This document shows positions 1 to 8,145 of a stretch of 64,000 bases of DNA, piece after piece; the first letter of the stretch is position 1, and the number at the start of each line of letters is the position of its first letter. The stretch is from positions 1-64,000 of the forward strand of contig CANGIF010000009.1 in NCBI GenBank assembly GCA_947453885.1, read 5' to 3'. Below the pieces are notes generated by a model. The model made no database searches and had not been told where the DNA came from. It was given only the letters and a program-made list of their open reading frames with translations. Position numbers and translations under genes: made by a program. This stretch comes from Flavobacteriaceae bacterium. GTDB taxonomy: Bacteria; Bacteroidota; Bacteroidia; Flavobacteriales; Flavobacteriaceae.

Positions 1-1822
1 CAACCAATCGTATTTTTCCATCTTTGTAAATATTCAATCCTTTTTCAGTTCCAATAAGTAAGTAGTCTTTATAGCATTCTAAAAACGAAATTGAATTACC
101 AATTAATTGATTGCGGTCAATTTTCTTAATGATTTTAAATTTTTGAGCATCTTCAATAAGAAATACATCACCAAAAGAATTTGCGATTACCAATTGATTT
201 TTATTGTTTACTGTAGCTTTAATAAGTTCCTTTTCATCCCAAATACCATTGGAATGATAGGAAGTAAAAGTATTATTTTGATAGGAAAATAGTCCCGAAG
301 ACCTTGATACTAAATATTTTTTATTATTTAATGACACTATAGCCATTACATCTCTAGGATTATTTTTGTTTGCTAAATAAAAACGATTGATTTTCAGCTC
401 TTTCTTTAACTTTTCTACAATTATAACATAGTAATAAGACTGTTGAAAAATTAATTTATTCGGATTTACAATACTAAATGAGCTAATATCAAATGGATAA
501 TACTCAGTTATATTACCATTTTCAGAAACTTTAAATAAACCAATATTTGTATTAACCCATATTTTGTTATCAATTATTTTTAACTCTCTAAATTCAAAAC
601 CGTCTATTTTTGCTTGACTAAAAATAGTATAATATTCATATTTTGAAATGTTTCTAAATTTATTAAGTTGGCTATGAGCAAAATCAAAAAAATCTTTTTG
701 AGTAATTTCGGTGTCTATTTTCAATTGATTTAGAAGAAGCAATCCATCTTTGTGTAAAATAATTCTTTTGTCATTTCTATTAGCAATTGAAACAACTTCT
801 AATTTATCCTTCTTGAAAAAAGAAGAATTATAATAATCTAATTGCTTTTTTAAATCAATTTCATAAAATCCTTTATCGGTAGTTCCAACATATAAAACAT
901 CGTTTTGTTTATCATAATTCAAGCACCAAACTTCATGGCTATCCACTCCAAATTGAGCACTTACATTTATTATCTTATCATTTTCTATCTTAAAAATGCC
1001 CCCTGTTGAAAAACTAATGCCATTTCCAGCAACATAAGTTGCAAACCTTTTGTCTGTAGCAAAATCCCAATAAATAGTATTTCCAAAATAGGTATTAGAA
1101 ATGTTGTTTTTGAAATAATCTTTAATATTGGTTTTGTTAATGGATTTGTTGTTTATATCTCCGTAGCAGAAAAACAGGCTATCCTTAGATTTGTGTAGCG
1201 AAAAAATATCGGGTTTGTTATGGTTTACAAGAATTATCTTCCTTGAATTTAAGTTCACTTCCCAAAAACCATCGTTAAAAGTTCCAAAATATACATTTGA
1301 ATTATCTTCAAAAAAGCCCATAACTTGAAATAAACCTCGACTGCCTTTATTCTTTATGTTTAAAACAATTTTTTTTGTATTTATGTCAATAACCGATATT
1401 CCAAACTCAGTTCCAACATAAATATAATTACCATAAAGGAATAATTTTCTGATTTTATTATTAATCAATCCATTTTGGTCATTAATAACACTAAACTTTT
1501 TGCCATTGTAAAAAGTTAAACCACCACCATAACTCCCAAACCATAAATTATTGTTTTTATCTTCAACTATTGCCCAACAGCTGTTATGGGCTAAGCCATC
1601 TGTTGTATATAAATTATGAATTTGATTGTTTTGTATCGTTGCAACACCGTTGGCAGTTCCCACCCATAAAATACCTCGACTGTCTTTTAAAATTGAGCAA
1701 ACACTATTGTTAGGAAGTCCGTCTAAAGTAGAATAATTTCTTGAAGGATATTGTTGTGCAATTGCTAACTCAACAAAAAGAAGAAATAGGAATAATAGCT
1801 TACTTTTTTTGAATGATAGCAT
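1..1822 (-). CDS. Two-component regulator propeller sensor protein (partial, runs off left edge)
   Basis: This gene is absent from the ORF track because its 3' end lies outside the window, but the minus-strand frame from an ATG at 1822 reads open to base 1 wherever I translated it (about 607 codons). The product starts with a signal peptide (LLFLFLLFVELAIAQQ) and continues with blades of the reg_prop beta-propeller type, with motifs such as GLPNNSVCSILKDSRGILWV, NNLWFGSYGGG, VYVGTE-like and VLYVGTTDKGFYEID. This is the periplasmic sensor part of flavobacterial hybrid or LytS-type kinases. The Y_Y_Y, membrane and kinase or output parts would lie beyond the window. Its start overlaps the end of the LytTR regulator gene by 23 nt, so the two are co-transcribed and probably form a sensor/regulator pair. 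The ligand cannot be inferred. Confidence 0.85.
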   Translation of the reverse strand, partial: MLSFKKSKLLFLFLLFVELAIAQQYPSRNYSTLDGLPNNSVCSILKDSRGILWVGTANGVATIQNNQIHNLYTTDGLAHNSCWAIVEDKNNNLWFGSYGGGLTFYNGKKFSVINDQNGLINNKIRKLFLYGNYIYVGTEFGISVIDINTKKIVLNIKNKGSRGLFQVMGFFEDNSNVYFGTFNDGFWEVNLNSRKIILVNHNKPDIFSLHKSKDSLFFCYGDINNKSINKTNIKDYFKNNISNTYFGNTIYWDFATDKRFATYVAGNGISFSTGGIFKIENDKIINVSAQFGVDSHEVWCLNYDKQNDVLYVGTTDKGFYEIDLKKQLDYYNSSFFKKDKLEVVSIANRNDKRIILHKDGLLLLNQLKIDTEITQKDFFDFAHSQLNKFRNISKYEYYTIFSQAKIDGFEFRELKIIDNKIWVNTNIGLFKVSENGNITEYYPFDISSFSIVNPNKLIFQQSYYYVIIVEKLKKELKINRFYLANKNNPRDVMAIVSLNNKKYLVSRSSGLFSYQNNTFTSYHSNGIWDEKELIKATVNNKNQLVIANSFGDVFLIEDAQKFKIIKKIDRNQLIGNSISFLECYKDYLLIGTEKGLNIYKDGKIRLV

Positions 1823-2555
1823 TGATAAAGATTTCTTTTTTACGGGTTGATACAGGAAGAATCTCACCATTTGTTAGTTCTACAAGAAGTCCATTAGATT
1901 TATTAAAACGATTTACATAATTCAAATTAACTAAATAAGACTTATGAATACGTTGAAAAATTGTGTTCGGTAAAAGTTCTTCAACATATTTTAAAGCTTT
2001 TGAAAGTATAATCTTTTTTCCATCAAGACATTTTAGGTAACAGTAACACCCATCGGCTTCACAATAAAGAATAGAATTGGTTTTAATTAATTCAAAACCT
2101 GTTTCAGTTGGAAAAGCAATTTTTTTAAATTCGGAACTTCCAGTATCAATATTTTCAATTAGGAGCATCAACTTGTCTTGCTGTGATGCTTTATGCAATT
2201 TGGAATCATACTTTTTTACCGTTTCCAATAAATCAATATAATTGATAGGTTTCAACAAATAATCTAAAGCACTACATTTTATTGCGTCAATTGCAAATTC
2301 AGAATGAGCAGTTGTGAAAATCACTTCAAAATTGATAGTTTTCAATGATTTTATTAACTCAAAACCGTTCTTATTGGGCATTTGAATATCTAAGAAAACC
2401 AACTCAGGATTGAAATTTTCTATTGCTATTAAGGCTTCATCAGTACTTTCACATTTTGCAAGTACCAAAAACTTATCTGGAAAATAATGATGTAACAGTT
2501 TCTCTAAAAACTCACTAGCATTATATTCGTCATCAACTATTATCGTCTTTATCAT
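1800..2555 (-). CDS. LytTR-family response regulator
   Basis: The 251-residue protein has an N-terminal receiver domain (about 1-120) with the acidic pair in IIVDDE, the phospho-acceptor Asp near residue 56 in ELVFLDIQMP, a Thr in FTTAHS and the Lys in YLLKPI. The C-terminal LytTR DNA-binding domain (about 145-250) contains ILYCEADGCYCYL, FQRIHKSYLVNLNYV and PVSTRKK. It is a cytoplasmic transcription factor of the AgrA/LytR type. The downstream overlapping gene encodes a beta-propeller sensor, which is the likely partner. Upstream is a 640-bp gene-free region with a phased repeat array. Whether the regulator binds that array is unknown. Confidence 0.93.
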   Translation of the reverse strand: MIKTIIVDDEYNASEFLEKLLHHYFPDKFLVLAKCESTDEALIAIENFNPELVFLDIQMPNKNGFELIKSLKTINFEVIFTTAHSEFAIDAIKCSALDYLLKPINYIDLLETVKKYDSKLHKASQQDKLMLLIENIDTGSSEFKKIAFPTETGFELIKTNSILYCEADGCYCYLKCLDGKKIILSKALKYVEELLPNTIFQRIHKSYLVNLNYVNRFNKSNGLLVELTNGEILPVSTRKKEIFINAIIQKK

Positions 2556-3198
2556 TCGATAAAAATAGTAAATTTTAAGCTTATATAATTCAATGAATAA
2601 TTTAACGTAGCAAAAATTTAAGTTAACGTCTAATTTTATCTACTGCTTTGGGAACTTTATATACTAATGCAAAGATTTGATTTATTTTAGCGCAACTATA
2701 ACTACTTTTCGTTCGACTATATTTCATTTTCAGTCCACTATATATACTTTTTAGTGGACTATATATACTAGCGTTAAAAAGTGCTACATTTTGGGGTCAA
2801 CCATATATACTTTTCAGTCAACTATATTTACAAGCGTAAAAAAATGATACATTTTGGGGTCAACCATATATACTTTTCAGCGGACTATATATACTAGCCT
2901 AAAAAAGTGCTGCATTTTGGGGTCCACTATATATACTTTTCAGCGGACTATATATAGTAGCCTCAAAAGAAGCAACATTTTGGGGTTGACTGTATAGTAT
3001 TGGGGCAAAAAACGGAATTGTAAGCAGTTTAGAAATAGTTTTTAGTAGTCGGTTTTAGTATTGTAGTTTATTTAACATAATTTTTAATATAATTTAACGT
3101 AATGCCTTATACTATTGCTAGTATTGTTGTCGTTATTAGAAATATACTAGTATAATGAATTTTTATTTTTTTTTATTAATTATTAAACAACAAAAAGT
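2556..3198. other. 643-bp intergenic region between divergent genes
   Basis: This region separates the minus-strand LytTR gene from the plus-strand orphan gene at 3199. It holds the 21-bp-register repeat array at 2695-3005, annotated separately. To the right is an AT-rich stretch with a 10-bp palindrome ATACTAGTAT near 3150 and a T-rich run just before the 3199 gene. I saw no good TAnnTTTG box for either gene and no convincing ORF. Both promoters must lie here unless the genes are read from elsewhere. Confidence 0.7.
2695..3005. repeat. Tandem repeat array in strict 21-bp register (63-bp composite unit)
   Basis: The core AC(T/C)ATATATA or a close variant starts at 2695, 2716, 2737, 2758, 2800, 2821, 2863, 2884, 2926, 2947 and 2989, and all these positions differ by exact multiples of 21. 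Larger units of 62-63 bp are anchored by CATTTTGGGGTC at 2787, 2850, 2913 and 2976, with a variant copy near 2725. Each 63-bp unit is a short 21-bp module (core plus CTTTTCAG) followed by a 42-bp module ending in CATTTTGGGG. Some units can fold: AGTCCACTA at 2732-2740 is the exact inverse of TAGTGGACT at 2752-2760. One plus-strand frame is nearly open and reads as a repeating TIYTFQS-TIYTSLKK pattern, but it has in-frame stops and no start codon. It may be a decayed coding repeat or a phased protein-binding array. Confidence 0.9.
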
Positions 3199-3873
3199 AT
3201 GTTAACACAACATTGCACTTTAGGGTACCACCAATCTGGGACCTTAACATTAGAAACGTTTGCTATTCAAGTGGCTAACGGGATTTATACCAACCCTGCC
3301 ATTTTTACAGATCCAGTTATCAAACAAATTGAATTTGAAGCATTACAGCAAAAATTCAATGCCGCTGCATCGGATTATGCTACTTTTGGGAGTACCAAAA
3401 AAACAATTTTTAGTAACGCTAGAAAAGCATTAATAGATGCTTTGGATCTAATAGCAGATTATGTAGATGCTGTCGCTCTTGGTGATGAGTCAGTCATTGT
3501 ATTGAGTGGTTTTGTGCCTAGTTCGGCAGTGGCGCAAAGCAATATTCCAATTCAACAAATCAGTACGTTCTTTGTAAAACGAACAGCAGTTATGGGCGAA
3601 ATTGCAGTTGAAATTCCTGCAATAACGGGTCATGGTACGGTTAATTATTTTTGTATTTGTAGCGAAGGCTCTCCTTTAACGAGTCCTGTTATAGCAGACG
3701 GACAATTGTTACTTGACGCCACTTCCAACAAAGTGCGCTACGATTTTGCAAAATCGCGTAAAAAAGTATTTAGAGGGCTAACACCGGGTGTGTACTATTA
3801 TTTTTATGTTTTTGCTTGTAACACCGTTAGTGTTTCGCCACTTAGCGATGTTAAAAATTGTATGGCCGCTTAG
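3199..3873 (+). CDS. Hypothetical protein, fibronectin type III-like C-terminus
   Basis: I do not recognise this 224-residue protein as a named family. It has no signal peptide or membrane segment. The N-terminal half (about 1-110) is alpha-helical in character, with NPAIFTDPVIKQIEFEALQQ and RKALIDALDLIADYVDAVA. The C-terminal half (about 125-220) looks like a beta-sandwich: FVKRTAVMGEIAVEIPAI, then KKVFRGLTPGVYYYFYVFA, resembling the LTPGTxYxFrV strand of fibronectin type III domains. Proteins of this two-part layout occur in Flavobacteriia, but I know of no function. It stands alone after the 21-bp repeat region and is followed by a probable terminator. Confidence 0.8.
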   Translation: MLTQHCTLGYHQSGTLTLETFAIQVANGIYTNPAIFTDPVIKQIEFEALQQKFNAAASDYATFGSTKKTIFSNARKALIDALDLIADYVDAVALGDESVIVLSGFVPSSAVAQSNIPIQQISTFFVKRTAVMGEIAVEIPAITGHGTVNYFCICSEGSPLTSPVIADGQLLLDATSNKVRYDFAKSRKKVFRGLTPGVYYYFYVFACNTVSVSPLSDVKNCMAA

Positions 3874-3907
3874 CCGCTTTTGATTATCAAAAGTAATGTA
3901 TTTAGAG

Positions 3908-3946
3908 CTGCTGGAACCAATAAATTCTGGCAGTTTTTGTTTTTTT
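3908..3946 (+). terminator. Probable rho-independent terminator after the 3199 gene
   Basis: CTGCTGG pairs with CTGGCAG (7 bp including two G-T pairs) around a 12-nt loop. A T-rich run TTTTTGTTTTTTT follows directly. It lies 35 bp after the stop codon. Confidence 0.6.
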
Positions 3947-4159
3947 AAACAGCAGTTGAATAGAATGTAGCACTACATTTGTAAAATAGAGAAGTAATTT
4001 ACTTTTTTGTAACAATTTATGTTATTTTTGGAACTACTTCCTTGAATTTAGGAAACTATGAAATAGTACTAAAATAATTGATAGCTAAAAGTGTACTCTT
4101 ACATAAGCTAATTTGTAGTATATTTATAGCCTAATTACTTCAATTTTAAATTGTTTATC

Positions 4160-5761
4160 ATGCGGAAATATATACTTCTAGCTTTCTTATTTTCAACAAC
4201 ATTATTTTATGCGCAACTTCAAACTATAAGTGACAATTTTGAAGGAAATGGCACTATTTTAAGTTGGTACGGAAGTGATTGCGGCATGGACAATCATTTT
4301 GTAAATCCATATCCATCAGGTAGTAATACTTCGGCTACAGTTTTAAAATATTCCGATACAGGGGGACTTTATGCAAATATTGGTTTTGACGGAGTGGGTA
4401 CTTTTAATTTAAATAACAATAGTACTTTTTCTTTAAAAATATACGTTCCTTCCAACGGACTTGTTGGCAATCAAACCAATCAAATTTCGTTGAAACTTCA
4501 AAATAGTTTGCTGACCGATCCTTGGACCACACAATGCGAAATCATTAAACCCATTGTATTGAACCAATGGCAAACGGTTACTTTTAATTTTGCTACTGAT
4601 ACTTTTGTCAATTTCAGTGCTGCCTCTCCCAATCCTCTAGTTAGATCTGATTTCAATAGAGTGCTCCTTCAAATAAATGGAGAAAACAATACGAGTCAAG
4701 TGGTTTCCTATATTGATGATTTTCAATATACAGTTACAAATACGGTTGTTTATGATCATTTGGTTTGGTCGGATGAATTTGATGGCAATGGGGCAGTAAA
4801 TTATTTAAAATGGTACCCTCAAACCCAATTCCCAGTAGGTTCTAGTTGGTTTGGCAATGAGCAGCAGCATTATACAAGCCGTGTGGATAATGCGTCTGTG
4901 AGTAATGGCACTTTAAAGATTGTTGCCAAACAGGAAGCCTATTTTAATCAAGGAGTTACCAAACAATATACTTCTGCACGGTTGAATTCCAAATTTTCTT
5001 TCAAATACGGTCGTGTTGAGGTACGCGCCAAATTACCTGACGGAAACGGAATTTTGCCTGCCATTTGGATGTTAGGAAAAAACATCAATGAGTTGGGTGC
5101 GTATTGGCAATTAAATGGGTACGGCACTGTTACTTGGCCTGCCTGTGGCGAAATGGACATTATGGAATTTTGGGGAGCCAATACCATATCAAGCGCCGTT
5201 CACCATCCAATTAATGGCGATTTAGGAACTGATGAATACACAGCAAATTCACAATATAAAAATGGGGTAACAAGTGATTTTCATGTTTATGCGGTGGAAT
5301 GGAATAATGAAAGAATAACCTTTAGTGTTGATGGAATAAATCATCTAAATTATGAACCATTACTTAAAAACCAATACACTTGGCCATTTGACGCCGAACA
5401 ATACATTTTATTAAACATTGCAGTTTTGTCAAATGTCACAACAAATTTTGTGCAAGCTACAATGGAAATTGATTATGTTAGGGTGTACCAACAAAGCAGT
5501 TTAGGAACTAGCAATGCAAGTAATGCAACTAATTTGGTGGTATTTCCAAATCCAGTTACTGACCAGCTACACCTCATAATTCCAGAAAATCAAATCGGAA
5601 ATAGCGCAACCATTTATTCTATTTTGGGACAAGAAATTAATTCGTATATTTTAAATACTAAACAAACCGTTATAGATGTTTCTACCTTTCAAAAAGGAAT
5701 TTATCTTGTAAAAATAGCGACCAGTTCGGGAATCAAAACGTATAAAATTAGTAAGGAATAG
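4160..5761 (+). CDS. Secreted GH16 beta-glucanase/laminarinase-like hydrolase with T9SS type A domain
   Basis: I chose the ATG at 4160 over the TTG at 4151 in the track because it gives a clean signal peptide (MRKYILLAFLFSTTLFYAQ). The mature protein has a carbohydrate-binding-like beta-sandwich (about 20-195), a GH16 catalytic domain (about 200-445) and a T9SS type A sorting domain (about 460-533, VVFPNPVTDQLHL to GIYLVKI). The GH16 signature GEMDIMEFWG lies near residues 329-338. Its two Glu residues are the expected nucleophile and acid/base of the retaining mechanism. Other GH16 blocks are VWSDEFDG, YTSRVDNASVSNGTLKIVA and LPAIWMLG. The likely substrate is a beta-1,3 or mixed-linkage glucan such as laminarin, although family members also include agarases and carrageenases. 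No SusC/SusD genes adjoin it. Confidence 0.92.
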   Translation: MRKYILLAFLFSTTLFYAQLQTISDNFEGNGTILSWYGSDCGMDNHFVNPYPSGSNTSATVLKYSDTGGLYANIGFDGVGTFNLNNNSTFSLKIYVPSNGLVGNQTNQISLKLQNSLLTDPWTTQCEIIKPIVLNQWQTVTFNFATDTFVNFSAASPNPLVRSDFNRVLLQINGENNTSQVVSYIDDFQYTVTNTVVYDHLVWSDEFDGNGAVNYLKWYPQTQFPVGSSWFGNEQQHYTSRVDNASVSNGTLKIVAKQEAYFNQGVTKQYTSARLNSKFSFKYGRVEVRAKLPDGNGILPAIWMLGKNINELGAYWQLNGYGTVTWPACGEMDIMEFWGANTISSAVHHPINGDLGTDEYTANSQYKNGVTSDFHVYAVEWNNERITFSVDGINHLNYEPLLKNQYTWPFDAEQYILLNIAVLSNVTTNFVQATMEIDYVRVYQQSSLGTSNASNATNLVVFPNPVTDQLHLIIPENQIGNSATIYSILGQEINSYILNTKQTVIDVSTFQKGIYLVKIATSSGIKTYKISKE

Positions 5762-5948
5762 CCATTGAAAAGTAAATAAATTGCTGTCAAAAAAGGGATG
5801 GTAATGGTGTTTATCGTTTGTTTTGCAACTTAAAAAGCAGTAAACTATTTTGAATTTTTTTTGTAAATCGAAAGCCAACTAAATTGAAAAAAGCAATAAC
5901 TTTTTTTCTTTTATTCTTATAGCGACATAGCTTGTCGTTGCTATGGTT

Positions 5949-5956
5949 TACTTTTG
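5949..5956 (+). promoter_or_regulatory. Bacteroidota -7 box upstream of the WYL regulator
   Basis: TACTTTTG fits TAnnTTTG and lies 18 bp before the chosen ATG at 5975. The track's TTG start at 5954 falls inside this box, which argues against it. An imperfect inverted repeat (GCGACA and TGTCGT) lies just upstream near 5920-5940 and could be an operator. Confidence 0.5.
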
Positions 5957-5974
5957 TTTCAAACATTTGGAATC

Positions 5975-6865
5975 ATGGCGAAGAAACAATACATACATCG
6001 ACATCTTTTAATTATCAATAAATTAAAAGCAAAACCTGCTACTTTTCAGGAAATACAAGATTTTCTGTTGAAACAACAAGAGATTTTAGACGACTATTTT
6101 GAGATTTCAAAGCGTACTTTTCAGCGGGATTTGAAAGAAATACTATCTATTTACGAAATTGAAATACAGTACAACAAAAAAGAAGGTTGGTATGAAATTT
6201 TGGATGACGACTTGGAAAAACCATTTGAACGCATCATTGAAGCTGTAGAAACTATCAATGCCATCAGCCTTTCTAATGCCGTTTCAAATAAATTGTTGCT
6301 AGAAAAAAAACGAGCCAGTGGTTCCGAACATTTACATGGATTGTTACATGCCATTGAAAACAAACTTGTCATACAATTTGAACATCAAAGTTATTGGAAA
6401 GAAGGCGTCACAAAGAGAATTGTTGAACCTATTGCTATCAAAGAAGCGCAACACCGATGGTATTTAATTTGTTTTGATGTTGCTAAAAATGAGATTCGAA
6501 ATTTCGGATTGGATCGTATTTTTAATTTAGAAATTACACTCACTACGTTTTTGCCAAAAATGATTAATGTAAACCAACTTTATGAAAATGCTTTTGGTAT
6601 AGAAACCTACGAACCTGCTGAGAAAGTCATTTTAAAATTTGACGAAAGCCAAGCGGTTTACCTGAAATCATTGCCCATACATCATTCACAAAAGATTTTA
6701 GAAGAAACTCCAAATGCCTTTAAAATTGAACTGTTTGTCCATCCCACCTTTGATTTTGTAATAGAAATTTTGAAATATGGTGAGTTGGTGGAAGTGCTAG
6801 CACCTTTAAAATTGAGGGAAACAATCAAATGGCGAATCGAAAGAGCGAATCAAATGTATCAGTGA
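5975..6865 (+). CDS. WYL-domain transcriptional regulator
   Basis: The 296-residue protein starts at ATG 5975 (MAKKQYIHRH). It has an N-terminal helix-turn-helix region (about 1-75, with YFEISKRTFQRDLKEILSIY) and a central WYL domain (about 115-190, with KRIVEPIAIKEAQHRWYLICFD and IRNFGLDRI). A C-terminal WCX-type extension (about 210-290) ends in ALKLRETIKWRIERA. WYL regulators bind DNA and often respond to nucleic-acid or nucleotide ligands, and several control defence or DNA-damage genes. Here it sits about 200 bp before the accessory island at 7.0-12.4 kb. It could regulate that island, but this rests on position only. Confidence 0.9.
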   Translation: MAKKQYIHRHLLIINKLKAKPATFQEIQDFLLKQQEILDDYFEISKRTFQRDLKEILSIYEIEIQYNKKEGWYEILDDDLEKPFERIIEAVETINAISLSNAVSNKLLLEKKRASGSEHLHGLLHAIENKLVIQFEHQSYWKEGVTKRIVEPIAIKEAQHRWYLICFDVAKNEIRNFGLDRIFNLEITLTTFLPKMINVNQLYENAFGIETYEPAEKVILKFDESQAVYLKSLPIHHSQKILEETPNAFKIELFVHPTFDFVIEILKYGELVEVLAPLKLRETIKWRIERANQMYQ

Positions 6866-7179
6866 TTATCGGTTAGGTTTTTAGAATGATGCATTTATTA
6901 AATTTACATATTCTAAAACTGCTAAAATGGCTCGATAAGATTAATTTTTAAGAAAATGAACACCATTATTGTTATAAATTTAGACATACTCTGTGGTAAA
7001 ACTAGTAGCTTATTTATCTAATAGTATGGCTTCGAGAGAAACTGCACTAATTTTGAATATTTTTTCACTACGTCATACTTTGGCACTCACAACTTTTAGA
7101 TTTGCATTGTAAACCTTACTGCTGGAGATTTAAATAAACTCCAAAAGGCAATTAGAAATAGTGAATTACACAAAGTATT
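6866..7179. other. 314-bp intergenic region with island element A
   Basis: The region holds the first copy of the TTTGGCAC element near 7061-7105. Between the element and the methyltransferase ATG, one frame reads a short peptide-like stretch (NLTAGDLNKLQKAIRNSEL) that ends in a stop overlapping the ATG of the next gene. It has no start codon and follows a TAG, so it may be a gene remnant. Nothing else was recognised. Confidence 0.5.
7061..7105 (+). promoter_or_regulatory. Conserved island promoter-like element, copy A
   Basis: The sequence CGTCATACTTTGGCAC is followed after 14 bp by TTTGC (TTTG at 7079-7082 and 7101-7104, 18 bp apart). The same layout recurs at 10098, 11061 and 12121. This copy matches the others well over the first half but less well in the spacer. 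It lies 75 bp before the methyltransferase gene at 7180. Confidence 0.6.
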
Positions 7180-7629
7180 ATGAAGAAAAAGGGATATTAT
7201 AGCATTGGGGTTTTAAATCCAAAATCATCAGAAAATTGGGGAACGCTTTATAGAACAGCTCAAATATTAGATGCTGATTTTATTTTTATTATTGGTGCAA
7301 GATTTAAAATACAAGCATCCAACACAATGAATAGTAGCAAACACATTCCGCTATTTGAATATAAAGACTTTACAGATTTTAATGACCACAGACCTTTCGG
7401 ATGTAAATTAATTGGAATTGAAATAACGGACAAAGCCATTCCGATTCACAAATTTAAACACCCAAAACAAGGCTGTTACTTACTTGGTGCAGAAGATTAC
7501 GGATTGACAGAACAAGCCATTGAACAATGTCAAGAAATCGTTTTTTTAGAAGGAGAAAGAAGTATGAATGTTTCCGTAGCAGGAAGTATTGTTTTGTATG
7601 ACCGACACGTTAAGTTAAATTGTCGCTAG
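7180..7629 (+). CDS. TrmH/SpoU-family RNA 2'-O-methyltransferase
   Basis: The 149-residue protein is a minimal SPOUT-fold methyltransferase with all three SpoU motifs. Motif 1 is ENWGTLYRTAQ, motif 2 is YLLGAEDYGL and motif 3 is SMNVSVAGSIVLYDR, where the knot binds S-adenosylmethionine. The family methylates ribose 2'-OH in tRNA or rRNA. Without an accessory RNA-binding domain it most resembles TrmL-like or small TrmH-like proteins. It has no obvious operon partner and follows copy A of the island element. The RNA target cannot be inferred. Confidence 0.88.
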   Translation: MKKKGYYSIGVLNPKSSENWGTLYRTAQILDADFIFIIGARFKIQASNTMNSSKHIPLFEYKDFTDFNDHRPFGCKLIGIEITDKAIPIHKFKHPKQGCYLLGAEDYGLTEQAIEQCQEIVFLEGERSMNVSVAGSIVLYDRHVKLNCR

Positions 7630-7703
7630 TATTAGCATTGGCAAATGATTAAAATTCATACAAAAAACAACAAATTGTCTAATAAATTTTTATTAAAAAA
7701 AAG

Positions 7704-8093
7704 ATGGAAGCACTCTATACTAAATTCACACCCAATTATACCAATTTATACAACTTACTGAAAATTGAAGAATTCAATTGTGATTTAGCCTATATGGTTG
7801 ATAAAAAAAAGCATTCAGATCTCAAAGTCAGCTATAAAGAACATTATATTGAGGTTTCAAATGAAGCTATTACAATTGTCATATTGCTTTATATTGGATT
7901 TACAAATCAAGAATATAAAGAATTTGAAAGTAGAAATAATTTACACCTAATTACATTTGATAAAAACTTAGCAACCTATTGTACAGACGCAATAAATGTA
8001 ACCTATTACAATCAATTGTTATTGTTGTTTTTACCCGCAAAACTACCTGAAAATGAACAAACAAGACGACTCCGTATTTTAAATAATTTGTAA
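7704..8093 (+). CDS. Uncharacterised protein, paralogue of the 11376 gene (LAYMVD family)
   Basis: I recognise no family for this 129-residue protein. It is clearly related to the protein at 11376-11798. Both carry LAYMVD, then an acidic/basic KKHSDL or KEHKKL segment, then IEVSN, a hydrophobic stretch with a conserved IGF, an EY pair, and NLHLITFD or NLHIIAFD. There is no signal peptide. The central hydrophobic stretch (ITIVILLYIGF) is too short and polar-flanked for a convincing membrane helix and looks like a core beta-strand. The gene lies 52 bp before the GmrSD-like nuclease and is probably co-transcribed with it. Confidence 0.75.
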   Translation: MEALYTKFTPNYTNLYNLLKIEEFNCDLAYMVDKKKHSDLKVSYKEHYIEVSNEAITIVILLYIGFTNQEYKEFESRNNLHLITFDKNLATYCTDAINVTYYNQLLLLFLPAKLPENEQTRRLRILNNL

Positions 8094-8145
8094 TTTAAAA
8101 TGTTATATTTACAAAAAATAAAAACAAATACTAATAAATAATATT

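Noticed and set aside
107-292. 61-aa plus-strand ORF
   Set aside because: It is antisense to the partial propeller sensor, which has a clear signal peptide and repeated blades.
2695-3005. Possible CRISPR array
   Set aside because: The repeats are 21/63-bp modules that vary gradually and have no unique spacers of similar length. No cas genes are in the window.
7105-7183. Short reading frame NLTAGDLNKLQKAIRNSEL before the 7180 gene
   Set aside because: It looks peptide-like but follows a TAG, has no start codon and is about 25 residues long. It was kept only as a possible remnant in the intergenic entry.
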